From JAJISG01 sp964347345 (lineage in GTDB: Archaea; Thermoplasmatota; Thermoplasmata; RBG-16-68-12; JAJISG01): 64,000 bases of DNA. This document shows, piece by piece, positions 16,882 to 24,874 of this stretch. The notes under the pieces are model-generated. The model made no database searches. It had not been told where the DNA came from and saw only the letters and a list, made by a program, of their open reading frames with translations. The position numbers were made by a program, and so were the translations under genes. Each line of letters opens with the position of its first letter. Position 1 is the first letter of the stretch. The stretch covers positions 119,244-183,243 of the forward strand of contig CAYFYB010000001.1 of NCBI GenBank assembly GCA_964347345.1. Direction: 5' to 3'.

Positions 16882-17928
16882 ATGGCTCAGAAGATGATTG
16901 CAGCCGTGAAGGTGAAGCCCGCTTTTGGAAGTACAGAGATGAAGGAGGTCCCCAAGCCGAAGCCCGCTGCGGGCGAGGTCCTCGTAAAGGTCCGCATAGC
17001 TTCCATCTGCGGAACCGATGTCCACATCTACAACTGGGATGACTGGGCCAAGGCCCGCATCAAGCCACCCCTCATCCAGGGTCACGAGTTCGCGGGCGAA
17101 GTCGTGGAGCTGGGTCCGAGCACGACCCACATCCAGGTGGGAGACTACGTCTCCGCCGAGGGGCACATAGCCTGCGGCACCTGCTTCCAATGCAGGACGG
17201 GCCAGTCCCACATATGCCCTAACGTCAGGATAATAGGCGTCGATCGAGATGGGGCCTTCACGAGATTCGTGGCCGTGCCGGAGCAGAACATCATAGTCAA
17301 TCCCTCCTCCTTGCCCCTGGAGATGGCCACCATTCAGGACCCCTTCGGAAACTCCGTTCAGACGGTGTTCTCCGCCGACGTTCCGGGGAACGACGTGGCC
17401 ATCTTCGGTCTGGGGCCCACAGGCCTGATGAGCGTGGCCCTTTGCAGGACGGTGGGAGCAGGCAGGATCTTCGCCGTCGGCCACAAGAACGAGTACAGGA
17501 TGGGTCTGGCGAAGGAGCTCGGCGCCGACCTTGTCCTCCGTTCATCCGATGACCTGCCCTCCGTCATCTTCGAGGAGACGAACGGCAAGGGGGTAGACCA
17601 CGTCCTCGAGATGTCAGGGAGCCCCGAGGCCTTCAACCTCGGCCTGAAGGTCCTAAGGGCAGGGGGTGGCATGCACGTCCTGGGAATATACGGCAAGCCC
17701 TTCACTGTGGACGTGTCCTCAGGCATCGTCACCAAGGGCCTCCGCGTGCAAGGCATTCACGGCCGACACATGTATGAGGACTGGTACAGGATGGCGGGCC
17801 TGCTGACCTCGGGCAGACTGAACCTCAAGCCCATCATAACCCACCGTTTCCACTTCGAGGACTTTCTCGAGGCCATGGAGGTCATGAGGTCAGGCAACTG
17901 CGGCAAAGTAGTTGTCTACATAGAGTAG
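16882..17928 (+). CDS. tdh: L-threonine 3-dehydrogenase
   Basis: A zinc-dependent medium-chain dehydrogenase oxidising threonine to 2-amino-3-ketobutyrate with NAD+. 348 residues. The catalytic zinc region is SICGTDVHIYNWD (Cys about 43) and GHEFAGEV. The structural zinc loop is ACGTCFQCRTGQSHIC. The nucleotide-binding segment is FGLGPTGL. VHIYNWDDWA and the overall length match true threonine dehydrogenases rather than generic alcohol dehydrogenases. The next gene, 10 bases downstream, encodes the ligase that uses its unstable product. Confidence 0.94.
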   Translation: MAQKMIAAVKVKPAFGSTEMKEVPKPKPAAGEVLVKVRIASICGTDVHIYNWDDWAKARIKPPLIQGHEFAGEVVELGPSTTHIQVGDYVSAEGHIACGTCFQCRTGQSHICPNVRIIGVDRDGAFTRFVAVPEQNIIVNPSSLPLEMATIQDPFGNSVQTVFSADVPGNDVAIFGLGPTGLMSVALCRTVGAGRIFAVGHKNEYRMGLAKELGADLVLRSSDDLPSVIFEETNGKGVDHVLEMSGSPEAFNLGLKVLRAGGGMHVLGIYGKPFTVDVSSGIVTKGLRVQGIHGRHMYEDWYRMAGLLTSGRLNLKPIITHRFHFEDFLEAMEVMRSGNCGKVVVYIE

Positions 17929-17938
17929 GAGGTGTCAC

Positions 17939-19123
17939 ATGGCGAATCCGACGGCTTTCTTGCGGGAGGAGTACGAGAAACTGGTGGAGGGCAGCCTGGA
18001 CTGGAAGCTCTGGGTCCTGGAGGGCCCCTCTGCCCCCCACACCGTGGTCAACGGCCGAGAGATGATCATGCTGTGCTCCAACAACTACCTCAACCTGACC
18101 AACCACCCCAAGGTTAAGGAGGCTGCTAAGCGGGCCATCGACAGGTACGGTGCTGGCTCGGGCTCCGTCCGGCCCATCGCGGGGAACATGGAAATCCACG
18201 AGGAGCTGGAGCTTAGAATTGCCCGCTTTAAGAGGTGTGAGGCCGCCCTGGTCTACTCAGCGGGTTTCACCGCCAACGAGGGCCTCATTCCCCAGCTCGT
18301 GGATAAGGGGGATGTCATCATCAGCGATGAGCTCAACCACGGCAGCATCATCGACGGCGTCCGGCTCACCAAGGCCGACAGGATGATATACGGACACAGC
18401 GACGCAGGCGAGCTTGAGAAGGCCCTCAAGGAGGCCAGGAAGGCCGAGTATCGACGGATCCTCATAACCACGGACGGCGTCTTCAGCATGGACGGAGACC
18501 TGGCCCCTGTGGACGAGATCGTGGAACTGGCGGAAGAGTATGGTGCCATCACCTACGTCGACGACGCCCATGGAGAGGGGGTTCTGGGGGACGGAGGGAG
18601 AGGAATCGCCTCCCACTTCGGCGTGGAGGGGAGGGTGGATATCGAGATGGGGACCTTCTCCAAGGCCTTCGGAGTCATGGGAGGATACGTGGCAGGCAGC
18701 CTTGACCTTCGACTCTTCGCCCTGAATAAATCTCGTTCATGGCTCCTCTCGGCCTCCCATTCGCCTGCGGTTACCGCCGCCTGCGTTGCGGCTATCGAAG
18801 TGCTGGAGACCGAGCCCCAGTGGGTTCGCAAGCTGTGGGAAAACACCAACTACTTCAAGCAGGAGCTGAAATCCCTAGGGTTTGACACAGGCATCAGCGT
18901 GACCCCCATCACGCCAGTCATTGTGGGGGAGAGTTCCGTGGCCAAAAGGCTGAGTGAGAGGCTCTTCGGGATGGGCATCTTCGCCCTCCCCATCGTCTTT
19001 CCCATGGTGGCCCGAGACAAGGCGAGGATTAGGACCATCATGAGTGCGGGCCTCACCCGGGAGGACCTGGATACTTCGCTCGAAGCCTTCGAGAAGGCTG
19101 GCAGGGAGCTAAAGATAATCTAG
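17939..19123 (+). CDS. kbl: Glycine C-acetyltransferase (2-amino-3-ketobutyrate CoA ligase)
   Basis: A PLP enzyme of the alpha-oxoamine synthase family that cleaves 2-amino-3-ketobutyrate with CoA to glycine plus acetyl-CoA. 394 residues with MLCSNNYLNL, GSGSVRPIAGNMEIHEELE, DDAHGEGVLG (PLP-ring Asp/His) and the PLP lysine in GTFSKAFGVMGGY at about residue 242. 8-amino-7-oxononanoate synthase is a close relative, but linkage to tdh and the lack of biotin genes favour Kbl. GGAGG precedes the ATG. Glycine and acetyl-CoA feed folate and central metabolism. Confidence 0.94.
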   Translation: MANPTAFLREEYEKLVEGSLDWKLWVLEGPSAPHTVVNGREMIMLCSNNYLNLTNHPKVKEAAKRAIDRYGAGSGSVRPIAGNMEIHEELELRIARFKRCEAALVYSAGFTANEGLIPQLVDKGDVIISDELNHGSIIDGVRLTKADRMIYGHSDAGELEKALKEARKAEYRRILITTDGVFSMDGDLAPVDEIVELAEEYGAITYVDDAHGEGVLGDGGRGIASHFGVEGRVDIEMGTFSKAFGVMGGYVAGSLDLRLFALNKSRSWLLSASHSPAVTAACVAAIEVLETEPQWVRKLWENTNYFKQELKSLGFDTGISVTPITPVIVGESSVAKRLSERLFGMGIFALPIVFPMVARDKARIRTIMSAGLTREDLDTSLEAFEKAGRELKII

Positions 19124-19166
19124 ATACGGCCGTCGGGAACACTTTCGTCCACCTCCCCCCTGTCGG

Positions 19167-19174
19167 GTTATATA
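19167..19174 (+). promoter_or_regulatory. TATA box of DNA-methylase pair
   Basis: GTTATATA ends 23 bases before the GTG start at 19197, the spacing of a leaderless archaeal promoter. Confidence 0.5.
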
Positions 19175-19196
19175 GCACGTTCGACCACAGAAGGGC

Positions 19197-19919
19197 GTGA
19201 GGAACGGCCCGCCTGTCTCGGCCATCTCCGAACTCGAGGAGTGGCTGAGCCTGGAGACCACGACGTTGTGGGACTTCCCCTTCCAGAGTCCACCTGGTAC
19301 GTCCTTCGGAGACGCTGCCTTCGGTGGCGTCACCCCCTCTGGCGTTGTGCGGAATCTTGTTCTCCGATTCTCCTGTCGGAGAGACTGGGTCGTGGACCCG
19401 ATGGCGGGCAGCGGTACCGCCCTTGACGTGGCTCGGTCCCTGGACCGCAGGGCCTTAGGATTCGACATATCGCCCCAACGGTCTGACATACACCGTGCCG
19501 ATGCCCGCGAGCTGCCGTTGCCCCCCGCTTTCGCGAAACTGGTCTTCATCGATCCGCCCTACGGAGATAACCTCGCCTACTCTCGTAGTCCAGCGTGCCT
19601 GGGGCGCCTTCCCTGTGACTCGCCGAAGTTCTTCGAAGGCCTGAGGAAGGTGGCGGAGGAGGCGAGACGGATTCTACGGCCAGGCGGCGTGTGTGCGTGG
19701 TTAATCAGCGATCAATTCAGGAGCGGCAAGTTCACACCAGTTGGGTTTCGCCTCTTCTGCATCCTGAGGGATCTCTTTCATCCTCAGGACATCATCGCGG
19801 TTTCTCGGAGGAACGATAGGTCTCTGAACCCACAGTGGGAGCACTGGTCAAAGACCGTGAACTTCTTCCTGCGGGGTTTCAAGTATCTACTCATCTTCAG
19901 AAAGGGAGGAGTGCTTTGA
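19197..19919 (+). CDS. DNA methyltransferase-like protein (N4/N6 type)
   Basis: 240 residues with two methylase motifs: DPMAGSGTALDVA (AdoMet site, motif I, about residues 66-78) followed by FIDPPYGDN (catalytic motif IV, about 118-126). FDISPQRSDIHRADARELP lies between them. DPPY favours methylation of an exocyclic amino group in DNA. The order motif I then IV differs from the beta-class enzymes this sequence otherwise recalls. There is no target-recognition domain of usual size, so specificity is unknown; an RNA substrate is an alternative. The GTG start at 19197 is leaderless. The stop overlaps the next gene (TTGA). Confidence 0.75.
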   Translation: MRNGPPVSAISELEEWLSLETTTLWDFPFQSPPGTSFGDAAFGGVTPSGVVRNLVLRFSCRRDWVVDPMAGSGTALDVARSLDRRALGFDISPQRSDIHRADARELPLPPAFAKLVFIDPPYGDNLAYSRSPACLGRLPCDSPKFFEGLRKVAEEARRILRPGGVCAWLISDQFRSGKFTPVGFRLFCILRDLFHPQDIIAVSRRNDRSLNPQWEHWSKTVNFFLRGFKYLLIFRKGGVL

Positions 19920-20323
19920 GGAAGATGGCAGGACACGGCAAGGGAACTCTCGGTGCGGAGCTTTTCACAGGTGTCAGGGACAGAGTCGCCGAAGAGCTGC
20001 TCCTCAGCGGAGACTACCTCGAGGTGCGGAGAATGCAGGACTGGATATCCTTCAGAAGCGCCAGCGTAAAGAGGGTCTTCGCGGAGCTGCGACCCCACCG
20101 TAGGTCCTTGGAAGTCTTTATTCTCCCACCGCCGGAGAGGGTCCGGCTGAATGGGCTGGCCAGGGCAGCGCCTCCGACGCAGGGCTGGGGTTGGTTCCAG
20201 TCCAAGTTCAGAGTCGTCCGAGCTGAGGACATCGGGGATGCCGTGGAACTACTGATGCAGTCTCATTCGTATAGGAAAGAGATGAGTGCCGGGCAGGCAG
20301 GGCGATCCAGGAAGGAGAGGTGA
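19916..20323 (+). CDS. DUF5655-like protein coupled to the methylase
   Basis: 135 residues starting with TTG at 19916, which overlaps the methylase stop and follows GGGAGGA by five bases. An ATG at 19925 is the alternative. The core, GTLGAELFTGVRDRVAEE then QDWISFRSASVKRVFAELRPHRRSLEVFI and VRAEDIGDAVELLMQSH, resembles the DUF5655 domain, a small alpha-beta domain also found fused to other modules. Function unknown. Tight coupling to the methylase implies a joint role, but no nuclease motif is seen, so a restriction system is not supported. Confidence 0.6.
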   Translation: MRKMAGHGKGTLGAELFTGVRDRVAEELLLSGDYLEVRRMQDWISFRSASVKRVFAELRPHRRSLEVFILPPPERVRLNGLARAAPPTQGWGWFQSKFRVVRAEDIGDAVELLMQSHSYRKEMSAGQAGRSRKER

Positions 20324-20353
20324 GGGAGAGGTCCGATCCTTGGAGGGGAAATC

Positions 20354-20363
20354 CCATAAATAG
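20354..20363 (+). promoter_or_regulatory. TATA box of purS
   Basis: CCATAAATAG ends 22 bases before the ATG at 20385 and supports that start over the GTG at 20373. Confidence 0.45.
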
Positions 20364-20384
20364 TAAGGAGCGGTGGGGACCATC

Positions 20385-20648
20385 ATGGTCACCGCTAGGG
20401 TAGAGGTCCGTCTCAAGAAAGGCGTGGCAGACCCGGAGGGCGATAATACCCTGAAGGCTCTCAACCTGCTGGGCTTCGAAGGGGTGACTGCTGCCAGGTC
20501 CATCAGAATATTCGAGCTAGATCTTGAGTTGGAAGATGAGAAGAGGGCGATGGGGATGGTAGAGGATATGTGCAAGCGACTTCTCGCTAACCCGGTAATT
20601 CACGATTACTCCGTACGCATTCTCGAGGGAAAGGCCGCTAGCTCTTAG
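20385..20648 (+). CDS. purS: Phosphoribosylformylglycinamidine synthase subunit PurS
   Basis: A small scaffold subunit (87 residues) of the PurL-PurS-PurQ complex that converts FGAR to FGAM in purine synthesis. Family features are VEVRLKKGVADPEGDNTLKALNLLGF near the N-terminus and VEDMCKRLLANPVIHDYSVRI at the C-terminus. It normally sits beside purQ and purL. Here about 1 kb with a foreign-looking gene separates it from purL. Confidence 0.93.
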   Translation: MVTARVEVRLKKGVADPEGDNTLKALNLLGFEGVTAARSIRIFELDLELEDEKRAMGMVEDMCKRLLANPVIHDYSVRILEGKAASS

Positions 20649-21058
20649 GAACACCATAGTAGGACTAAGAAAGCTAGCAGACCTGGTAAGAGCGAATCAA
20701 ATCTGCGCCGTCACAATCTCCCTGATCTTCATCAATAGGTTCGGGCCGAGTCTGCCCTCATGATGACTCCCTTCTCCATTGGATGTTCACTCCTGCTGGC
20801 GGCCCGGGAACCTGGTGCTGAGGACCTGCGCGATGATGGACCGGAATCCCAGGGCTGATTAGGCTTCAGCTGTTCTTGGACATGCCGTACTCTGTTTTCC
20901 TCTCACAATCCCCTTCCCATAACGTCCCAGGAGGCGCCAGAGGGGTGCGGAGCTGTAGTTAACTACTAGTCAGGCGCCATGATGTCTGTTGGCGTGAGTG
21001 CAAGCGTGTGTGCTACACTTCGTAGCGGGAGAACCATTCACGGACCGCAGGGGACACC
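20649..21058. other. 410-base stretch without a clear gene, between purS and the YdeI-like gene
   Basis: No full ORF is supported. On the minus strand a fragment from about 20700 to 20780 reads EGRLGPNLLMKIREIVTAQI then stop, which looks protein-like and may be the tail of a decayed gene. A 12-base perfect palindrome GTAGTTAACTAC lies near 20956-20967 with GGCGCC on both sides. GCTAC-acttc-GTAGC forms a small hairpin just before the next gene. Composition differs from its neighbours. Confidence 0.5.
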
Positions 21059-21421
21059 ATGAAGACAGGTGAAACACTCACTGTGGCGACTAGGGGGGAA
21101 TTCAGACGGTGGCTTGCTGACCATCACCAGTCGAAGAAGGAAATCTGGCTGGTTTTCTACTACAAGTGGACGGGCAAGCCCACGATCGCGTACAACGATG
21201 CGGTGGAAGAAGCGATTTGCTTCGGTTGGATCGACAGTCAACAGAACCCCATGGACGATGAGCGGTTTGCGCGCCGTTTCAGCCCTCGCCGCAAGGGAAG
21301 TCACTGGTCGAGGTACAACAGAGAGCGAGCCCGGAGGATGCTTCGAGCAAGGAAAATGACTGAAGAGGGTGTGGCGGCACTACCGGCCGACTTAGTTAAG
21401 GCATGGAAGGAAGATGAATGA
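21059..21421 (+). CDS. YdeI/OmpD-associated-family protein (short form)
   Basis: A 120-residue protein matching the N-terminal part of the YdeI family. It has ATRGEFRRWLADHHQSKKEIWLVFYYKWTGKP, the conserved YNDAVEEAICFGWIDSQ, RRFSPRRKGSHWSRYNRERARRML, and a C-terminal MTEEGVAAL. Family members are bacterial and loosely tied to peptide resistance; the molecular role is unknown. Most are about 190 residues, so this one ends early or is a compact form. It uses CGC/CGT arginine codons more than its neighbours, which prefer AGG. It sits inside the pur locus, so recent transfer is likely. Confidence 0.75.
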   Translation: MKTGETLTVATRGEFRRWLADHHQSKKEIWLVFYYKWTGKPTIAYNDAVEEAICFGWIDSQQNPMDDERFARRFSPRRKGSHWSRYNRERARRMLRARKMTEEGVAALPADLVKAWKEDE

Positions 21422-21517
21422 GAGCCTACGGCACTTAACGCACGGCTTAAACAGGGATGCCTCTTACTTGAGGGAGGTCCTAATTAACTTTGCGTGGCGA
21501 AATATGCGGGCTGTCGT

Positions 21518-21574
21518 GCCGCCCAACACGTCGCTGAGGCTGACTGGTTAAGCGAGATGTTAAGGAACGGCGGC
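21518..21574 (+). repeat. Long imperfect hairpin after the YdeI-like gene
   Basis: GCCGCC (21518-21523) pairs with GGCGGC (21569-21574). Inside this, AACA (21525-21528) pairs with TGTT (21558-21561), and TCGCT (21531-21535) pairs with AGCGA (21551-21555). Two-base internal loops separate the inner arms. GCCCAAC fits the RYYYAAC core of integron attC sites, but the partner GTTAAGG does not fully fit GTTRRRY. Confidence 0.6.
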
Positions 21575-21671
21575 TAACTTTCGAGCCAGAAGGTGGTTGG
21601 CCGTGAGGGCAGACCTCATATGAAAAATCATTCTGCCAGGACCTCAGAAGGTTAATTAGGTAGCCCCATTA

Positions 21672-24023
21672 TTGAACCGAGGCATAGGCTTGGGAGAAGT
21701 CTATCGGAGGGAAGAGGTCCCCTTTCCCCTCCACACTATCGATCTTTTGGAGGCCTCGGATGATTTGCTGCTCCAGATCAGCAAGGAGCTGGGCCTGGCC
21801 CTCAACCTGGAGGAGATAAAGAGGATCCAGGACTATTTCCGCCAACTGGGTCGGAGCCCTACTGATGTGGAGCTGCAGTCCCTCGGCCAGGCCTGGTCGG
21901 AGCACTGTTGCTACAAGTCCTCCAAGTACTTCCTGAGGGAGTTCGTCTTCGGCATCGAGGCACCGCAGGTCCTCCTCAAGGGGGACGCGGGGGTGGTGGA
22001 ATTCGATGAGGAACATGCCATCGCCCTCCGGATCGAGAGCCACAACCATCCCAGTGCCGTGGAGCCCTATGGTGGGGCCGCAACTGGTATAGGCGGCATC
22101 CTGCGAGATGTGCTCTGCATGGGGGCGAAGCCCGTGGCCCTGGTGGACCCCCTCCACTTTGGACCGCTAGAATACGCCTATAGGAAGCTGCCGAGGGGGG
22201 TCAAGCATCCTCTGTACCTCTTCCAGGGAGTCGTGGCTGGGATTCGGGACTATGGCAATCGAGTCGGGGTCCCGACGGTGGCTGGCTCCATATTCTTCGA
22301 TGAGGGGTACGTGGGCAACATCATAGTCAACGTAGGATGCGTGGGCATAGCCCGTAAGGACAGGATTCTGAGGAACGCTGTGCAGGGCCCCCAGGATGTG
22401 TTCATCCTCGCAGGTGGAAGGACCGGAAGGGACGGCATCCACGGCGTCACCTTCGCCTCCTTGGAGCTCACGGATGAGATGTGGGAGGAGTGGAGGGCTG
22501 GCGCCGTTCAGTTGGGTGACCCGATAATGAAGGAGCCCCTCATGCATGCTTGCCTCGAAGCAGCGGAGCGTGGGCTTCTGGACGGGATGAAGGATCTCGG
22601 CGGCGGAGGTCTCAGCTGTGTGGTAGGCGAGATGGCCCTGGCCGGTGGCTACGGGGCGGAGGTGCATCTGGAGAAGGTCCCCCTAAAGGAGGAGGGCCTC
22701 TCGCCGTGGGAGATCTGGGTGAGTGAGTCCCAGGAGAGAATGATGCTGGCGGTCCCGAGAGATAACGTCGAAGCCGTCCTGGAGATCTTCGACCTCTACG
22801 ACGTGCCGGCGACCCCCATAGGCCACGTCATCCAGCCCAAGGTGGCTCGAGTCTTCTATCACGGCCACAAGGTCTTGGAGATGGATCTTGAATTCTACAC
22901 ACGGGGCCCAGAGTACTGCAGACCCTTCTTGGCTGAGCTGGGCCTGGAGGGGCGACGGGAGGTGGTGCCAGACGAGCCCCAGGACTATGGCAAGGTCCTA
23001 TTGGCCCTCCTTTCCAGCCCCAACATCGCGAGCAAGGAGCTGGTCATCAGGCAGTATGATCATGAGGTCAAGGCCTCCACGGTTGTCAAGCCCATGCAGG
23101 GGGTTCTTGGGAAGCAGTCCCACGGGGATGCCACCGTCCTGAAGCCCCTGACCGGTTCCTGGAGGGGCCTTGCCATAGCTACGGCCTCCACACCCCAGTA
23201 CACCCGCCTTAACCCCTTCCGCGGGGGCGCCTCGGCCGTGGACGAAGTTTGCAGAAACCTCGCTTCCGTGGGCGCCCAACCCCACGCCCTCAGCGATTGC
23301 CTCAACTTCGGTAATCCTGAAAGGCCGGACCGGCTGGGCTACTTCAGGGAGGCCGTGCGAGGCCTGGGACACGTGGCATCGGCCATGGGCCTCCCGATAC
23401 CCTCCGGAAATGTTAGCTTCTACAATGAGACGCCCATTTCGCCAGTCCCGCCAACCCCTGTTGTCCTCGGCACGGGAATCGTCCCCGATATCCGCCGATG
23501 TGTCACCTCTGACCTGAAGGCCGAGGGTTCCGAGCTCTACCTCCTCGGCCAGACGAAGGCGGAGATGGGCGGTAGCGAGTACTATCGCATCGCCGGAGGC
23601 GAAGGAGGCCAGGTCCCCGATGTTAACGTCGATTTACTGAGGCCCTGCGTTGATCGATTGCTGAAAGCTATGCAGGCTGGCCTCGTAAGAGCGTGCCATG
23701 ACCTGTCTCACGGTGGCCTTGGAGTGGCCCTGGCTGAGATGTGTATGGGTGGCGACATCGGAGCAGAGGTGCAGTTCAGTCCAGGCTCCCTGAGGCCCGA
23801 CATATTCCTCTGTGCCGAGTCCAACACACGCTGGCTCCTCGAGGTGCCGAAGAGCCGCATGGACAGCTTGGCGGGGATTTTCGAAGGGCTGCCCATGGAA
23901 CGCATCGGCAGGGTAGGCGGCTCAGAGCTCACATTCCAAGTTGGAAATGGGTCCCTGGAACTGGGCCTCGAGGAGATACGAGAGGCCTGGACCAATGGGA
24001 TGCAGAGGCTGGTGGTTGGGTGA
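21672..24023 (+). CDS. purL: Phosphoribosylformylglycinamidine synthase subunit PurL
   Basis: The ATP-dependent synthetase subunit, small PurL form. 783 residues from a TTG at 21672. Family landmarks are LGQAWSEHCCYKSSK and RIESHNHPSAVEPYGGAATGIGG (about residues 117-140), and the second half repeats the AIR-synthase-like fold with ACHDLSHGGLGVALAEM. Usual archaeal PurL starts close to IDLLEASDDLLLQIS, so the true start may be the TTG at 21690. A TATA-like TTAATTAG at 21651-21658 would then give a short leader. purQ follows 22 bases later. Confidence 0.95.
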   Translation: MNRGIGLGEVYRREEVPFPLHTIDLLEASDDLLLQISKELGLALNLEEIKRIQDYFRQLGRSPTDVELQSLGQAWSEHCCYKSSKYFLREFVFGIEAPQVLLKGDAGVVEFDEEHAIALRIESHNHPSAVEPYGGAATGIGGILRDVLCMGAKPVALVDPLHFGPLEYAYRKLPRGVKHPLYLFQGVVAGIRDYGNRVGVPTVAGSIFFDEGYVGNIIVNVGCVGIARKDRILRNAVQGPQDVFILAGGRTGRDGIHGVTFASLELTDEMWEEWRAGAVQLGDPIMKEPLMHACLEAAERGLLDGMKDLGGGGLSCVVGEMALAGGYGAEVHLEKVPLKEEGLSPWEIWVSESQERMMLAVPRDNVEAVLEIFDLYDVPATPIGHVIQPKVARVFYHGHKVLEMDLEFYTRGPEYCRPFLAELGLEGRREVVPDEPQDYGKVLLALLSSPNIASKELVIRQYDHEVKASTVVKPMQGVLGKQSHGDATVLKPLTGSWRGLAIATASTPQYTRLNPFRGGASAVDEVCRNLASVGAQPHALSDCLNFGNPERPDRLGYFREAVRGLGHVASAMGLPIPSGNVSFYNETPISPVPPTPVVLGTGIVPDIRRCVTSDLKAEGSELYLLGQTKAEMGGSEYYRIAGGEGGQVPDVNVDLLRPCVDRLLKAMQAGLVRACHDLSHGGLGVALAEMCMGGDIGAEVQFSPGSLRPDIFLCAESNTRWLLEVPKSRMDSLAGIFEGLPMERIGRVGGSELTFQVGNGSLELGLEEIREAWTNGMQRLVVG

Positions 24024-24045
24024 CGCCTCGGAACAGGTGGCTACC

Positions 24046-24873
24046 ATGAAGAGACGGGACGTAAGGGCGTGCATCCTTCTCATGGAAGGAACCAACTGCG
24101 AGGATGAGACCTTCCACGCTTTCGAGAACTTGGGGGCAAACCCAGAGCGGGTCCACCTCAACCAGCTGGTGAGGGATGTCCCCGGTGACAGGCGCAGATC
24201 GCTGGAGGACTACCACGTCCTGGTCTTCCCGGGAGGCTTCTCCTCCGGAGACTACGTCAGAGCGGGGGCCATCTGGGCCGCAAGAGTGAAGAGCCGCTTG
24301 ATGAAGGACCTGAGGACCTTCGCGGAAGAGGGGAGGGCTGTCGTGGGGATCTGCAACGGTTTCCAAGCCCTCGTGGAGCTAGGCCTGCTTCCCGCCATTG
24401 GAGGGATAAGCGAGACGCCTCAGGCGGCCTTGGCAACCAACGACTCAGCCCGTTATGAATGCCGCCCTAGCCTCCTGAGGTTCGAGAACCGAGGCCTCTG
24501 TAAGCCACTGAGCCTCTTCAAGGAAGGGCAGGTGATGCTGGCCCCGTCGGCCCACACCGAGGGCAAACTCACCTTCCCCCAAGGAGAGGAGGACAGAATG
24601 CTCAGAGTCCTGATGGACAGCGACCAGATCAACTTCAGGTTCGTGGACCCGGATGGTAACTACGGTGGCTACCCCTGGAACCCTAACGGGAGCATCTACA
24701 ACATCGCCGGGCTGTGTAGCCCCCAGGGAAATGTCATCGGCCTCATGCCTCACCCGGAGAGGTCGTTCTATCGGCACCTGCACCCAGATTGGACCCGGGG
24801 CGGAGACGGCCTCTACGGTGACGGCAAGCCATTCTTCGAATCTGTCCTGAAATACGTGACGAGGACCTTCTGA
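24046..24873 (+). CDS. purQ: Phosphoribosylformylglycinamidine synthase subunit PurQ (glutaminase)
   Basis: A class I glutamine amidotransferase supplying ammonia to PurL. 275 residues. The catalytic triad is the Cys at about 103 in GICNGFQAL, and the His and Glu in the C-terminal PHPER motif. FPGGFSSGDYVRAGAIWA is the family oxyanion region. ATG at 24046 was chosen because homology starts with ILLMEGTNCEDE. Upstream open frame overlaps purL. At 275 residues it is longer than most bacterial PurQ (about 225) and fits the longer archaeal type. It ends two bases from the convergent nrdJ stop. Confidence 0.94.
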   Translation: MKRRDVRACILLMEGTNCEDETFHAFENLGANPERVHLNQLVRDVPGDRRRSLEDYHVLVFPGGFSSGDYVRAGAIWAARVKSRLMKDLRTFAEEGRAVVGICNGFQALVELGLLPAIGGISETPQAALATNDSARYECRPSLLRFENRGLCKPLSLFKEGQVMLAPSAHTEGKLTFPQGEEDRMLRVLMDSDQINFRFVDPDGNYGGYPWNPNGSIYNIAGLCSPQGNVIGLMPHPERSFYRHLHPDWTRGGDGLYGDGKPFFESVLKYVTRTF

Positions 24874-24874
24874 A

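Noticed and set aside
19197..20323. Restriction-modification system
   Set aside because: A methylase is present, but the partner shows no nuclease motif and no specificity subunit is nearby.
21422..21671. True integron attC site
   Set aside because: Only one core matches the consensus, the hairpin is short, and no integrase is in the window. Kept as attC-like only.
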